A stretch of DNA of 64,000 bases from the NCBI RefSeq assembly GCF_019112545.1, contig NW_025064897.1:491336-555335 (forward strand), written 5' to 3'. Positions 32,538 through 44,264 of this stretch are shown here, in pieces. The notes beneath the pieces are model-generated. The model did not search any database and had not been told where the DNA came from. It saw only the letters and a list, made by a program, of their open reading frames with translations. The position numbers and the translations under genes are program-made. The first letter of the stretch is position 1, and each line of letters begins with the position of its first letter. Source of the DNA: Guyanagaster necrorhizus (Eukaryota > Basidiomycota > Agaricomycetes > Agaricales > Physalacriaceae).

Positions 32538-34919
32538 TCAAAGGCGTCCGGAGCCTGGTGCATGGACGGACACCTGACCGCCGGCAGAACCAATGAACAT
32601 CAATTCCCCCCACAAGCGCGCAGGTATCTCATGATTATGTCGTAGGAAGACACGTATGCGCCCCAACCATTCTCGCAAAAGGGCAAATCTACATCCTGTA
32701 CGAGCAGTTTCGTCTAACCATCCTGAACCTCCCTTTTCGATCGCATAAAGTGAAATCTGTGCGAGCCAATAAAATTGCAAGGCATTGTAGACCAAGGACG
32801 ATTTATTATAGCCCGGTCCTACGATGTCGCAGCAATGCGTCCACGTTCGGAGCCAGTTGTGTAAAATGGACTGCAAACGGAGGTAGTCTCTGTTGGAGGT
32901 GGACAGCGAATAAATGTCTCTGAGGATAGCGTGTATCTGAATGAAATGGGAAAATGGATTTGGCGGGGTAGGGCTAAAAACATAGCCGAGATGAGGGAGC
33001 AATGGTTCTGATTCCCCAGCGAGGGCGGCAAGCGCCTGATGTAAATTGACGCCAGACAACCTCGTTGTATCCGTGGAAAAGCGTGAAGGTCTTCTTGTCA
33101 ATTCAAGCCATTCGATTGGGTCGGACGCATTCCACAGGTCGTCATCACTTGGCAAGTTGATGTCAAATTCGGCTGATTTAAAAGAAGGCGATTTCGAAAA
33201 ATAGATGGGGTAACAACAATCGTGAAAATAAGAGAGCGCCAGCACGCTATAACGTTGTGAGTTGAGCAACGCGGATCAATGCATACAACCCACCGTTTCA
33301 TAGTTTCGTGCATGGCCCATTCACGCCATGACTGCTCCAGCGAGAGTGTATCGTTCAAGTCAGGAACCATCCAGGAGCGAAGGCGTGTGACCGAGCTAGC
33401 TTGGCGAATCATCTGCAAGGTGTATGAGTGAGAAAATGAGAGGCCATGGTAGCGGATATACCGTAACCAGCATCTCATGATAAACGCTGGTGATCACCCG
33501 TTGTTCGGCGTCTGGGTGAAAAAGTCCGACAGTCTGAAGAAGAACAGCTGTCAATATGAAGAGGTCTTGATCGATTATGGGTTTCGCAGCCTGGGTGCAA
33601 GCATCAACACTTAAGGAATACCAAGATCCGAGGACTTACAAACTCCCGCATGAGAAGATTACGAGAGGATAGCGTTTCCTCGATGAATGTTGTTGCTTGT
33701 CTTGTCTTGACGAAGAGTGCGCCACACGCTTGCATGGCGCGAATGAGAACCGAAGGTTTACGGTCTGTGGACCACGTTGCAGGATGCACCAAAGGAAAAT
33801 GTTTACAGAAGTCGGAAAAGAAGTACCGGACTAAAGAAAGAACCCCCTATAAGAAGAGTGATGTTCCATAAGCAGAGGACTCACTGTATTCATCTTCTGA
33901 AGCACTCGCAAAAATACCCATCAACGGAGATGGATAATAAGAATGATCATACGACGGAACTTCATTGCTACTAGTGTCAAACCGTAAGAAATCGAGGCCG
34001 TCAATTAATGGCTCGTGCAGGTCCAACCAGTCGTCAATCGGATATAACCCATCGAAGCATTTCTCCCACCTGCGTTGATTTGAACCACGTTCAATTTGGG
34101 GTGATACCGTCTGAGAAACCTCGTTCACAGCCCACCGGTCCAAAGGCATGGGCGGTGGATGAAGCGTCTTGCTCTCCGCTGTGATGATGGTAGCCGGCAA
34201 AGAAGAGAATGGGGAGGGCGGAGTGCATGACGCAGACAAAGTATGGGAGCCTCCGGACGTGTCCGTTATTTCACCTTCATAATGCCGACGAGGCTGTTTA
34301 CCAATAAATACGCATTCCCTTCTCTGAGCAACGCATCCAGAACAGGGTTGTTCTAGCTGTCTATCGCATTTGGTTCTAGACAGAACACAAGCCTGTATAT
34401 CAGACTGATGATCGGTACTTTGTTTCTCAGCTACCACTTATGTGTCGCACCTCGCATGACCTTCTAGTCCTTGAGTGTTGGTTTAGCCTAAGGTAATATT
34501 TATTTATCTTAATCCGACCAAGTGAGGCTGGAGAAACTTACAGTCCCTTACAAGTTTTCATGTGTCGTTTCAAAACGTCGCATCTGGAAAATTGAGAGCC
34601 GCATTGCTGAAGAAGATATGTCGGTAAAGAATCATTGTTAGACTGTATTTGTGACATGACACACTATGCACTTATGCACGCGCTCGTAGGTGTCTGTAAA
34701 ATGCTCACCATCTCAGTAACATGCGAGGGACATCGGAGCGGGTTACCCACGAGAGCGTATATGCTTATGCAAATGAGTAGGCCGCATATATCTAGCCGAA
34801 CAAATTGGACATGTCAGATTCTGAGGAAGCATAGCACCCTTTGCTTTCGTGCCCAACGCCGTCGCCGGCTGGAAAAGCTGAAAAGTCACGTAATCATAAT
34901 CGGAGGAGGGTACTGCCAT
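32538..34919 (-). CDS. Transcription factor with two C2H2 fingers and a Zn2Cys6 cluster
   Basis: Nine exons (34919-34751, 34693-34665, 34606-34542, 34487-34451, 34392-33885, 33830-33640, 33590-33462, 33412-33294, 33246-32538) give 651 residues. C2H2 finger 1 is 'CPICSARYMRPTHLHKHIRSH', completed across an intron. Finger 2 is C-I-Q-C...H-x3-C, built from exons 2 and 3 ('CDVLKRHMKTC'). A Zn2Cys6 cluster follows at Cys99, 102, 109, 117, 120 and 127 (spacing 2-6-7-2-6), also split by an intron (SCE/ACVLSRTKC). The middle and C-terminal parts ('FFSDFCKHFPLVHPATW', 'VLIRAMQACGALFV', 'LFHPDAEQRVIT') resemble the fungal-specific transcription factor domain. A nuclear sequence-specific regulator; targets unknown. 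A longer frame upstream lacks an ATG, so the ATG at 34919 is preferred. Intact as modelled. Confidence 0.85.
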
Positions 34920-36441
34920 AGGGAGAGTATGTGTAGGGAAAGACGTGTTTGGCACTTGTTTTATATGGCGAATTTCCCGCTGCGAGAAGTCAGTATACGC
35001 GCATCAAAGGGGGAGGTTGAACGGCGTAAACCAACCTGTCTAAGCACCATCATTACCGGTGGTTGCTAGATGTACGAGGGATTTCAACTCTGAGATCCTA
35101 TCAAGTCGCCGAATGATAATATGGCACCTTTGGGGCCCCACTTAGACAACTGTCACCCTCCAACGTGAATGGGACGAGTGACACCCATCTATTAAAGAGC
35201 ATTTCTTCAGGTAATGTGTGTATATCGTGTGTATCATTGGCGCAGTCACTAATTAACGTGAAAACTTTGAAGCAATCCGGGTTCTTATTGACGCCAAGGG
35301 TTCTCACCGTTGTGCTGATTGTCCCAGTCTCCGCAATGATACTTGGTATAATGAGCTGGAATTGTAGATGCTGGATCAACTCTTGCCAGAACCGACAGCG
35401 ACGTGTTAAGCATCGGAGAAACGGGCAAGGCTGTTAGCTTGCTTGTTGTTAGAGGTTTCTGCATAAAAGACAATCAGGCCCAAGCTCTGTGCTTTCGGAA
35501 CTGCTGCACCTCTCACTGTGTACTGAAGCGCAATGTCCTCTGCTACACATGCGTCATGCCGGCGAATGTGACCGGTGAGAACTTGGGCATCTTAATGGTG
35601 GGTTTTGAAACACCGCAACAGTGGATAGACCAGGGTAGCTACACCAGCCAGGAGAAGTAGAGAGCCGGTCATGGCCTGGCAATCAATCTAGATGACCCAG
35701 TCATCTCGTTGGCTTGGATATATAAAGCATGCTTACTTAAATATTCCCCGAACCTTACATGTGCCTCGCTGAACCAAACGATTTGTCTGGTACCCGGACG
35801 TTAGTATGCATGAAGGGTCAGGAGAGATATGAATAGGACCGGCACAACTATGATGACAGGTTAAACATTTCATCCCAAGTATATCTGAAACGCAGTCTAA
35901 ACATGCAAGTAGACCATTGTCAGTTAATCACTCTTAGATTACTAACGTGATATCGAGTTCGACGGAGTAAAGGTGTCGGCCGGCCTTGAATATTTTGAAC
36001 CGTGGATGGGCAGCTAAGTTTCCGGCAGTTCAGCTTGAGGTCCATAGGACATTGAGCTCGCCAAAGAAATTCCTGTCATTTCTCGAGACTACCACGCTTC
36101 CTGAACCTCTAGCAACTTCCTTGTTACCTTCGATAGATATCACAGCAATGCATAGCAGCGTTGTGTTGCGTGGAGACGGCCTAGGTGTTCTGAATCGCTT
36201 TCATCCAAGGAAGATGTCATGATCTGTTTTTGTATGTAAAAATATGGGACATGGAGGGGACGTCTGAACGACTTTTAATTCCATTGATAATGAAGATGGA
36301 AACGCACCTTTTGTGAGGAGAAAGGAGACGCTTGTCAGATCAATGACGCGTTGTTTGTTCCTAATATATTCGGAAGGTGATCCAAAAATTTGGCATTTTC
36401 CCATTTTCCTAATTTTCACATTTCCTCAATTTCGCATTTCG
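34920..36441. other. Intergenic region between divergent genes
   Basis: About 1.5 kb between the zinc-finger regulator (leftwards) and EBP2 (rightwards), holding both promoters. Scattered open frames (for example 35101-35379 minus and 35403-35660 plus) have no recognisable domain, and I see no repeat structure. Confidence 0.4.
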
Positions 36442-37850
36442 ATGGTTTCTTCAAAATACAAAAAGCCGGAAAAGCGTGCAAAGGCCAAAACTGTCACGAC
36501 CCCTGTTGATCTTCCCGCGAATCTTTCAGACTCGAATGATGAAGGTTCCGATTCTGATTCTGATAATGGAGGTGTCGATGAGGAAGGAATGGAACGTCTC
36601 ATGAAGGCTCTAGGAGACGAGGGTTTGGATGAATTTGACCAGGCGCGGCTAGTCACTCTCGGTGGTGTCGAGGAGTCAGATAGTGAGGGTGACGATGAAG
36701 ATGGAAGCGACGAAGAAGACGCCGAGGGCATTGACGAAGAGAACCACAGTGAAGAGGAGGAAGAACAAGGACAAGAAGGTGATGACGATGACGCAGAAGA
36801 GGAAGGCGTCGATGTCGAAGAAGAAGGTATTGCCCTTGAGGACATCGAAGATGTAGACGACGATGCTGTCCCACGGCAAAAAGTCGAGATTGACAACCAT
36901 GTAAATTTTGTCTTTCCTTTTGAAGAGTATTATCATTCACTTTCTTTTTGCGCAGGCCGCTCTCGCGCGAATACGCGAATCTATACAATTGGATGCCTCA
37001 CTTCCATGGACAGAGACACTCGTTCTGTCGTATCCAGAAACCATAGATGTCGACGTGAATGACGATCTGAACCGTGAAGTTGCATTGTATGCATTCTATC
37101 TTTGGCTACTTGAACGTGTATTAAATTACTTTACTTTCAGTTATAAGCAGGCACTACACGGAGCTAATGCTGGTCGGGTACTTGCGACAAAACACAAATT
37201 TCCATTCACACGCCCCTCAGATTACTTTGCCGAGATGGTCAAAACGGATGCACATATGGAACGGATACGGCAGCGTCTTTTGGACGAGAGCTCGGGCATA
37301 AAAAAGAGCGAGGATAAACGCAAGGAAAGGGAGGGTAAGAAGTTTGGGAAGCAAGTGCAGATCGAAAAACTCAAGGAGAGGGAACGCTCGAAGAAGGATA
37401 TGGAGGAGCGGCTGAAAGGTCTGAAGCGAAGTATGCCTTCCCCTTTTTTGTGCCTGTCAGGAACTAAACGTCCTAATAGAACGAAAGGACGTCCTCGATA
37501 ACCCCAATGCCGATGATGATGCGTTCGATGTCGCTGTTGAGGATGCCATCTCGGATCGTCCTGCTAAGCGTGGTCGTGGTGGAGGCAATGGAGGACTTTC
37601 GCGTCAGAGCCGGGATAAAAAGTTTGGATTTGGTGGTGGAGGTCGGCGGTCAAAACAAAATACCCGAGAGTCAACGGACAACTTTGAGTCTGGGCCTCGA
37701 AAAGGGTCTTTTAGAGGAAGTGCAGGAGGGGGCAGAGGCGGTGGCAGAGGCGGTGGCAGAGGCGGCAGAGGCGGTGGAAGCAGTCGCGGACGCCATAGTT
37801 CAAAGAGACTTGGTAAATCCAGACGGATTACTGCTCGCAGTAAGACATGA
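36442..37850 (+). CDS. EBP2: rRNA-processing protein EBP2
   Basis: Four exons (36442-36900, 36956-37086, 37141-37430, 37480-37850) encode 416 residues. Ebp2 is a nucleolar protein required for 27S pre-rRNA processing and 60S subunit assembly. Residues about 30-150 form a long acidic tract (poly-Glu/Asp). The conserved core has 'WTETLVLSYPETIDVDVNDD', 'FYKQALHGANAGR' and 'FPFTRPSDYFAEMVKTDAHM', followed by a basic coiled coil ('GKKFGKQVQIEKLKERERSK') and 'KRKDVLDNPNADDDAFDVAV'. The tail is Gly/Arg-rich with GGGRGG repeats (about 375-400), typical of nucleolar proteins. The start has in-frame ATG at 36442. It converges on the MFS transporter gene (147 bp between stops). Confidence 0.93.
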
Positions 37851-37997
37851 TAGCACATCTGGATGTGATGCAAAATGATCGTATTTTGCCTCAGCATTGC
37901 ATAACTGAACTGAAAAAAATACTGTTTTACAGAGGCTACGAATGAGCTGTATGACGCTATATATAATAAATATTACAAGATCATTATTTATGCCCAC

Positions 37998-40452
37998 CTA
38001 ATGTATAACTCCTCTTTCGCTTTTAGCCATGCTATGTCCTTCACGCCCCTTCAGGAATAGTACACAAACCCCCGCGATCACAAATACAGCAACACTGGTG
38101 TACACGGGCACTGTCCTATCAATCATCAAAAGCATTCCGCCAACCAGAGGAGCTACCATTCCTCCGCTAGGATGGCAATGAGATATACTACACAGGAGTG
38201 GTGAAAGAGAAAAACACTTACATTCGTGACAGTGCAGACGCGATCCCACACGCCGTCCCTCTAACTGTGAGTACAAGGTTTTAGGAGAAGCTGAAGTGTC
38301 CGGGAAAATGTATGAACTATACCTTTCGTGCCAAATATCTCTGGAGTCCAGCTAATACCACAATCATCAATATGCCGGCTTAAAGAAAACAAAGGTACAT
38401 ACCCATACAACACCGCCCACATTGTCGTTGCACTAAGACTGATCCCAACTGTACTTGCTCTAACTGCCCACTGTGATTCCACCATCACAAACACCACACA
38501 GAAAATAGCCGTCACAAACGTGCTCCCGGCCAACGACCAACGGCGGCCGAGACTAGACTCTATCATATATGCGCCAATCTGTTCAGGTCATTTAGTCATG
38601 AAGGAGATATGTAGCTGAAAAACCGACAATAGCCCCAGGACAGCCACCTATAGTGAATATTACCACATCCCATAAACTGTCTTCTAGTGATTTTTTAGTC
38701 TCCCCAGACGAGTCTTTACCAATTTCGAGGAGTTTTGGGAGAAAAACATTAAACATGGTGTAAGCTGGACATCCAAGATAAATATGTTTCCCAGAAGGTG
38801 GATAGGAGGGGTCTCCTCACCGAGCGACATAGCGCACCAAGCACCCCACACGAGCAACGTTGTTCTCAACCACTCCGGAGTAAGGACCATCAATATCCGA
38901 TCCCACCATGCCCATAGAGGACGTCTCAGCCAACTTGGTAAGACATTGTATAGCTGCTTCTCGCACACAGACGGCGCGCCCCTTCGAGGTAAGGACCTAG
39001 AACGTGATGAGACTCGATGTGGTCGGACTACCGGTTCGACATCTTCTTTGGGCGAAGCAGGCTCTTGGTGGGGGATTGTCGGTGTCGCAAAAGAATGCGA
39101 CTCGAGCTGCTGAGCCGGAGATTCTGCTGTCGAGTGATAGTCAGCAAATCTAGGAGAATTGGTGCCATCATCGCCTGTAGGCCGCGTATCCGGCACCACA
39201 GCTGGAGCTTGGTCTACGTTCGGCCGGACGTCTTCCACATCGTCAAGGTCGAGAGAGAGCGGAGCGCCATTGAATCTTGCTATCATTTGTAGCGACTCAA
39301 CGGCTTCTTGATGACGACCGGCGTGTACTAGGAAACGCGGGGACTCGTGCAGCCGGAAAAAGACCATTCGGGCAAAGAACATGCTGAGTGTCTGCGTAAT
39401 GAAGCATTAGTTGATCTATAAAACTTTCCTTTTTCACGTACAATGAGACCCAATGCGATGAGAAGGTATTTCCATCCTTGATTTTCCACATCGACGTTGC
39501 ACCCGGCCGGGGCTGGTGGACACGAGTGGTGGGGTACAATGAGCAGGGCTACAATAGCAGACAGAACGGCCCCAAAAGAGAAGAAGACTGATAACGCAGT
39601 TACCAAGTATTGCTTCCCTTTTGGCATGTGTTCCAAAAGGAGAGTGCCATCGGTAGGCATTGAACCCTGAGTACGCGTCAATGAAGTGTTGACCTGTGTA
39701 ATGAACGCGACTTACACCCACAGCCGTGCCCAGCAAGAAAAGAGAGACACATAGAGACGTGTACGACCAGGATAAGGATGCTAATAACCCAAAAAGTGAA
39801 GTAAAGAATAACGTAGCGTTAAACGCGGTGCTTCGACCCATGAGGTCGGAACCTGCAAAGGGGGTAAGCTGAGCGATGCACAAAAGGCAGGTTCCACGTA
39901 CAGGTCCCCCAACCCACTGCGCCGAACATCATGCCACAGAATAATGAGGAGGACACGGCCCCGATGTACCTACCCGGTACTGAAAAATATAGTTGTAAAA
40001 AGCAATGCAGTATGCTGGGTAGTACACACCGGCATAATGAACCTGCACGCGAGGTAGGATGATGGCCACTGCTTGAATCCACATCTGAACATCCTGTCAA
40101 GAAGGAAGAGTTTGGTGCAAATGCATACTGACATTGTCGGCCATCCAACCTAGGGAACACTGTCAGACTCGACGATGAGACAATAAATACTAGGCAGACT
40201 GACCGAAACCGCACAGTGATAGGAGCGTCCACTGATAGCTGCCCATACCAATCCTGTCTATCGTTTTGTCCAGCTGCAGGGGCGTGAAGAAAAAGAGATC
40301 GCCAAAAGTGGGCAACGCACCGGAGTCCGCTCATCGTCTAGGTCGTCGCCATCATCGATGAGCTGCTGCTGCTCGACGTCGTCATCGTCGACGAAATAAG
40401 AGTCCATTTCATCTGACCAAAGCAGAGAGACACGCGGGGTTACACTGCCCAT
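37998..40452 (-). CDS. MFS transporter, SV2/SVOP-like
   Basis: Thirteen exons (40452-40321, 40273-40204, 40149-40133, 40093-40030, 39979-39902, 39852-39716, 39666-39442, 39391-38821, 38764-38628, 38578-38403, 38351-38323, 38264-38222, 38166-37998) give 615 residues. The cytosolic N-terminus is acidic. The first half has 'IGMGSYQWTLLSLCGFGWMA', 'DNDVQMWIQAVAIILPRVQ' and 'RYIGAVSSSLFCGMMFGA', then 'GWGTCSDLMGR' (the MFS signature after TM2). A loop of about 150 polar residues (about 265-410) follows, then the C-terminal six helices, with 'TKVRGTACGIASALSRIGGM'. The pattern fits the fungal VNT/SV2-related transporters. Substrate unknown; plasma membrane or vacuole is inferred. Exon 3 is only 17 bp. 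Confidence 0.85.
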
Positions 40453-40513
40453 TTTGGAACCCCTCTGTCAGCAAGCGAGATATCGCAATTCAGTAATCAC
40501 AATTCGCAATTTG

Positions 40514-40819
40514 TCACTCTTCAGTATAGTAGCTGTAGTCGAGCCCTGAGGATATTAGTGTCAAGTGAGCGCTAGTGTCTCCGACATCGACGTCAATGGC
40601 GAGCAGGTCGTGGGAATCCGTCGTCGACTGGCTAACGGACCGAAAACCCGCAGCCCGACGATGAAACAATTTATACATTGACGGCGTCGACTCGTCTCCT
40701 CTGCACAACTGTGGGCTACGACGAGGTACGCGGCTCTCTGTCAGTTTGCTCAGTGTTTTGCCAACGTCGAGGCAGCTGTCGATGACGAACAGGCGACTCC
40801 GAACATCTGTCAGCGCCAC
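40514..40819 (-). CDS. Uncharacterised short ORF upstream of the MFS gene
   Basis: A 101-codon frame with an ATG, codirectional with and 61 bp upstream of the MFS start. No domain, signal peptide or membrane segment seen. It may be chance, an upstream ORF in the transporter's leader, or a fragment. No introns were needed. Confidence 0.2.
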   Translation of the reverse strand: MALTDVRSRLFVIDSCLDVGKTLSKLTESRVPRRSPQLCRGDESTPSMYKLFHRRAAGFRSVSQSTTDSHDLLAIDVDVGDTSAHLTLISSGLDYSYYTEE

Positions 40820-40929
40820 GTAAAACCCGGAGCATCACTGACTTGCTTACATGGCAGATTACTACCCATGGCGCCACAAAAAGTCTTTTCTTGACATATT
40901 TCCACGGCGTCCCATCGAGTCAAACTTCA

Positions 40930-41690
40930 AACCTTGATTTTCTGCGTGAGGGAAGGCTAGGTCCAAAATCTGGCTGACCAGCTCAATGTGGAACTTCCCA
41001 CCGTAAGTCATCACTAATGGTAGGCATCTATTGCGATTTTATGCTACCCATTCGCAGAGACGTCGAACATCCGGCGATTAACAGCTGGGTATGGCTCCAT
41101 TCGAACGTAGTGTGCATTCCACACAGCATCCGTACGGACTTTATCCATGCGGCTGGCGATGCTAAAACCTGAAACACTTAGAAATGAATGCATGGTGGCG
41201 GGTGGGCCTCCTTCGGGGTAAACCCTACTGTATCCTACCTATCCACGGCTGACTTATTCGCCTTAGCTGTAGACGATGCGATGCCCAATAAGTAGTTAGA
41301 CAATGCATTTTGAAGACTTTCTAAATGTTGTCACGGCTTGCTGTACACGTCTGGCCAAAGCTCATGTAGACATAAACAGGATTGGTTCCCATCTTGTGCG
41401 AATTCAAAGGGCTGAAGAAGCTGGTGCCAGCTTGCAAAAAAGTCGGATGACATCCTTCGATGCGGAGTATCATATGCATGGATCCGCGCGGCGATGAGAT
41501 ACGAAAATTCGTCGACACGGAGAGAAGCCAAGCTCATGAACGCGTTGTTCGTATGGTCTTCGAGTCTTGCGATCAAATCGAAGTAGTGGTGGTTGGATTC
41601 CTTTCTAATGCCACCATAATCTGGGGAATGAAAGATAGTGTCTTGGATATTGTTTGATCTGCAGAAGAGCAACGAAAGATGGCGGCGAAG
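40930..41690 (+). pseudogene. F-box/LRR-like family remnant, copy 2
   Basis: Short blocks match the other family copies: 'VELPTV' and 'MVGIYCDFMLPI' near 40995-41055 (GCATCTATTGCGATTTTATG), 'DVEHPAI' then 'VWLHSN' near 41065-41105, and 'GDEIRKFV' to 'GMKDSVLDI' at 41490-41657. The last corresponds to the C-terminal 'GGDEI...KAVVSRGLGRQIQDVQW' part of copy 3. The frame is broken repeatedly and most of the middle is gone. Confidence 0.55.
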
Positions 41691-42208
41691 ATCTGATCAT
41701 CGAGTGCTTCGTTGGCTGAAGATCGAATTCTCTACTCATATATGAGAATTAAAATTTAAGTTTGCGTTGTGTTTCGAGATCATTAAATGCTGAGCTCGTT
41801 CCAGATATCCATGTCAGTGTCGAAACCCACAGATTTGAAGAAGCAGCATGCTTTCGGGTCGTCGCCAGTTCCGTGGCGGGAAGGCAAATTGTGTACTCAG
41901 TACACGATTAATGGAGGCAGACAAATGGAAGGCTTAATATGACAAGGGACCAATGCAAGGACCAATGATGTTATGACTGCAATAAGTACGTGCTCAAGAT
42001 AATTGAGTAAGGCTTGAGCCCCTTCTCATGATACGTAAGATTCACTCATTCCTTGTCATGTTGCCACTGACTCATTGGCAACACGACACTTACTTCATTT
42101 AAAGCAATTTAAAGCCACTCCAAGCAGAATCAATAGCTAGTTGAACTGAAACCTGAGAGCTAACTCCGGACCTGGAGGATTAGTAATAGAAGTAAAAGAA
42201 CAGGTACA
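41691..42208. other. Intergenic, no feature recognised
   Basis: Lies between two F-box-like copies; I see no coding or repeat structure here. Confidence 0.35.
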
Positions 42209-43430
42209 TTAGTAAATGTCCGCAACCTTCTGCCATTGCTCCTCACACCATTGAACATCTTGAATTTGTCTCCCAAGACCTCTGCTAACAACCGCCTTTG
42301 ATCGATGTCCGAGAACCAGGGCATCAAGACTGACGCAAGCACCAAAGACTATGTCTGCAACACGCCTGTTCGCCGCCTCCTCCTGCTCTTGCGACATTCT
42401 GAGAATTTCGTCGCCGCCAGGTCCCATGTATGCATTTCCACGTCTCGGAGGATTGAAACCTACATCCGGGCAGGAAGCATCCACTAGCGCAAGTACTTTC
42501 AGTTTCTTGAACTGACTCAGAATACGAATAAGAGCCTGATAAAATATCCACCATAAGGGGGGTTCTGGTAGCGGTGACGGGATGATAGGCAAACCCGCAA
42601 ACCATCTCTGACGTGACCGCCGTCCAAGGTCAGGGTCCCATTGGAAGACATTGCGTCATATACAGCTGAAGAACATAATGTAAACCAGAGATAATGGGGG
42701 AGAAGAGCTCCCCTGCTCACCCTGCAACAGATCGACTGACCACCATTCATTCATCTCAAAGTGCTGCAGCATTTTTGCCCTACCCACTGCAGCAATAAGC
42801 CTGAATGAATGCTCTCTGGAAGCAACACCACAGTTCGAATAAGTCACTCCTGGCCATAGGTCGCCACACGTTCAACATTGGGACAAAGAGGGACCATAAA
42901 GTCAGAATAAGCGCCGACCATGAGAGAGATGACTGTAGGGAGCTCGATGCCTGCCTTGCGAAAATTGTCGTCAAAGATCTGGGTCTCTTGTTCATCAATT
43001 ACGAAGACTAGTGTGTGCAGCTGATGAAAGGGTGCCGACAACAATTCGGCAAGTCGACTGGGTAAGCCGGAGAGCTTCGAATCTTCACTTTGATCATCCG
43101 AAATGCGAATATCAAGAAATCTATGCAGTCCGGATGTTAGTGATACCCCAGTCCACCATGATGCACATGAGTAACCTAGTGTTCCCGACAATGACGTCGA
43201 AAGCCATCGAAGTAAGCATGATTGCAATGGCGTCTGCAGCTAACTTCCACACATCCTCCCGGTATACGAATTGGATACACACGCGTCGGAGAAGCAGTGG
43301 TAGGGACCTCTCTCTTAGCCGTTTATCGACGAGTGAAATTTGTTTTAACTGTACATGATAAGCATATCAAATGTAGTAATGACAATTAATCACACACTTC
43401 TTCCTTGCCAGGTATGGCACAGATAACACA
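42209..43430 (-). pseudogene. F-box/LRR-like family gene, copy 3 (most complete)
   Basis: The minus strand reads: 'ISLVDKRLRERSLPLLLRR' (about 43345-43290); a 55-bp intron near 43180-43130; 'RFLDIRISDD', 'APFHQLHTLVFVIDEQET', 'AGIELPTVISLMVGAYSDFM' and 'CPNVERVATYGQE'; then a TGA and a small shift near 42845, 'REHSFRLIAAVGRAKMLQHF', an intron, 'DAMSSNGTLTLDGGHVRDGL', another intron, and 'LKVLALVDASCPDVGFNPPR', 'GNAYMGPGGDEI' and 'ADIVFGACVSLDALVLGHRS'. The family layout is complete but the TGA/shift at about 42845 interrupts it, and the 5' exon (about 43700-43440) is also in conflicting frames. Function in the family is unknown; substrate-adaptor roles are only inferred. Confidence 0.6.
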
Positions 43431-43439
43431 AAGTACTAC

Positions 43440-44262
43440 GTCGTCAACGCAGCTGAGGGGCGGCGATATCGTCCTGGTCGTCGTAATACAGTAACGGAGT
43501 CTTTAGAGAACAGCCTCGATGCAATGATTCCAACCAGGAGCGAGATACCATCACATGGTTGTCCTTCAGAGACAAGTGATGTGGGAAATCTGCAGGAACA
43601 TTTGAGCGGTTCCAGGAGAAAGATATACACAAGAATTGAGGTGGAATCGACGTGGAATGAGACAAGGAAGCGTGTGAGGTTAGGCCGACGAACCGGGATT
43701 ATATAAATTCTAATAGGCCCGCAGGGATTTATCAAGGGTTTTCAGCGCAGGCATGAGCTAAAACATCAAAAATTCAATGATATCGAAAAGGATACAAATT
43801 CGACGAAACTGAAAACATAGACACCATTAACGGAGCGGTCACGACCATGTTTAGCTCCAGGACCGGAAGGGATGACGTCACTTCCGTCAACGCGGATCTT
43901 CGCGTTTTTCTTCCGTCCATTTTCACTTCGACCGCGATATTCTTTATCCAAACGCGCCGTCCGCTGAATTTTTGACGTGATGGCGTGTTTTAGACATGGT
44001 GCTTCCTTTCAGCTTCGCAGGGGTATTCATAAGGTGCCCGAATCAGAAATCCCCTTTTTGCTCTTCGACCTCCTACCCCCGCTATCTCCTGAGCACGGAG
44101 ACTTTGACAGTCCCCCTGCTCTTGTATTTCTACTACAACTTTTATCTGCAAATGAAAGGCTTTGATAATCTTCTTTATTGCTTTTTAGAATCTTAACGTT
44201 CCATCTCATCCTTCCTGTTTTCTCATGCTCACTTTCCCTTCAGATGTTTCTTACACTATCCC
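43440..44262 (-). promoter_or_regulatory. Inverted duplicated segment, right copy; likely two-way promoter
   Basis: Reverse complement of 29904-30790. It lies between the minus-strand F-box-like gene and the plus-strand kinase gene, so the intergenic part can serve both. A TGACGTCA palindrome (about 43873-43880) and TATATAA (43701-43707) are present. The promoter role is inferred from position. Confidence 0.5.
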
Positions 44263-44264
44263 AG

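Noticed and set aside
36426..36896. Ser-rich 156-codon minus-strand ORF
   Set aside because: Complement of the poly-Glu/Asp tract of EBP2 (GAG/GAA codons read as Ser/Leu in reverse).
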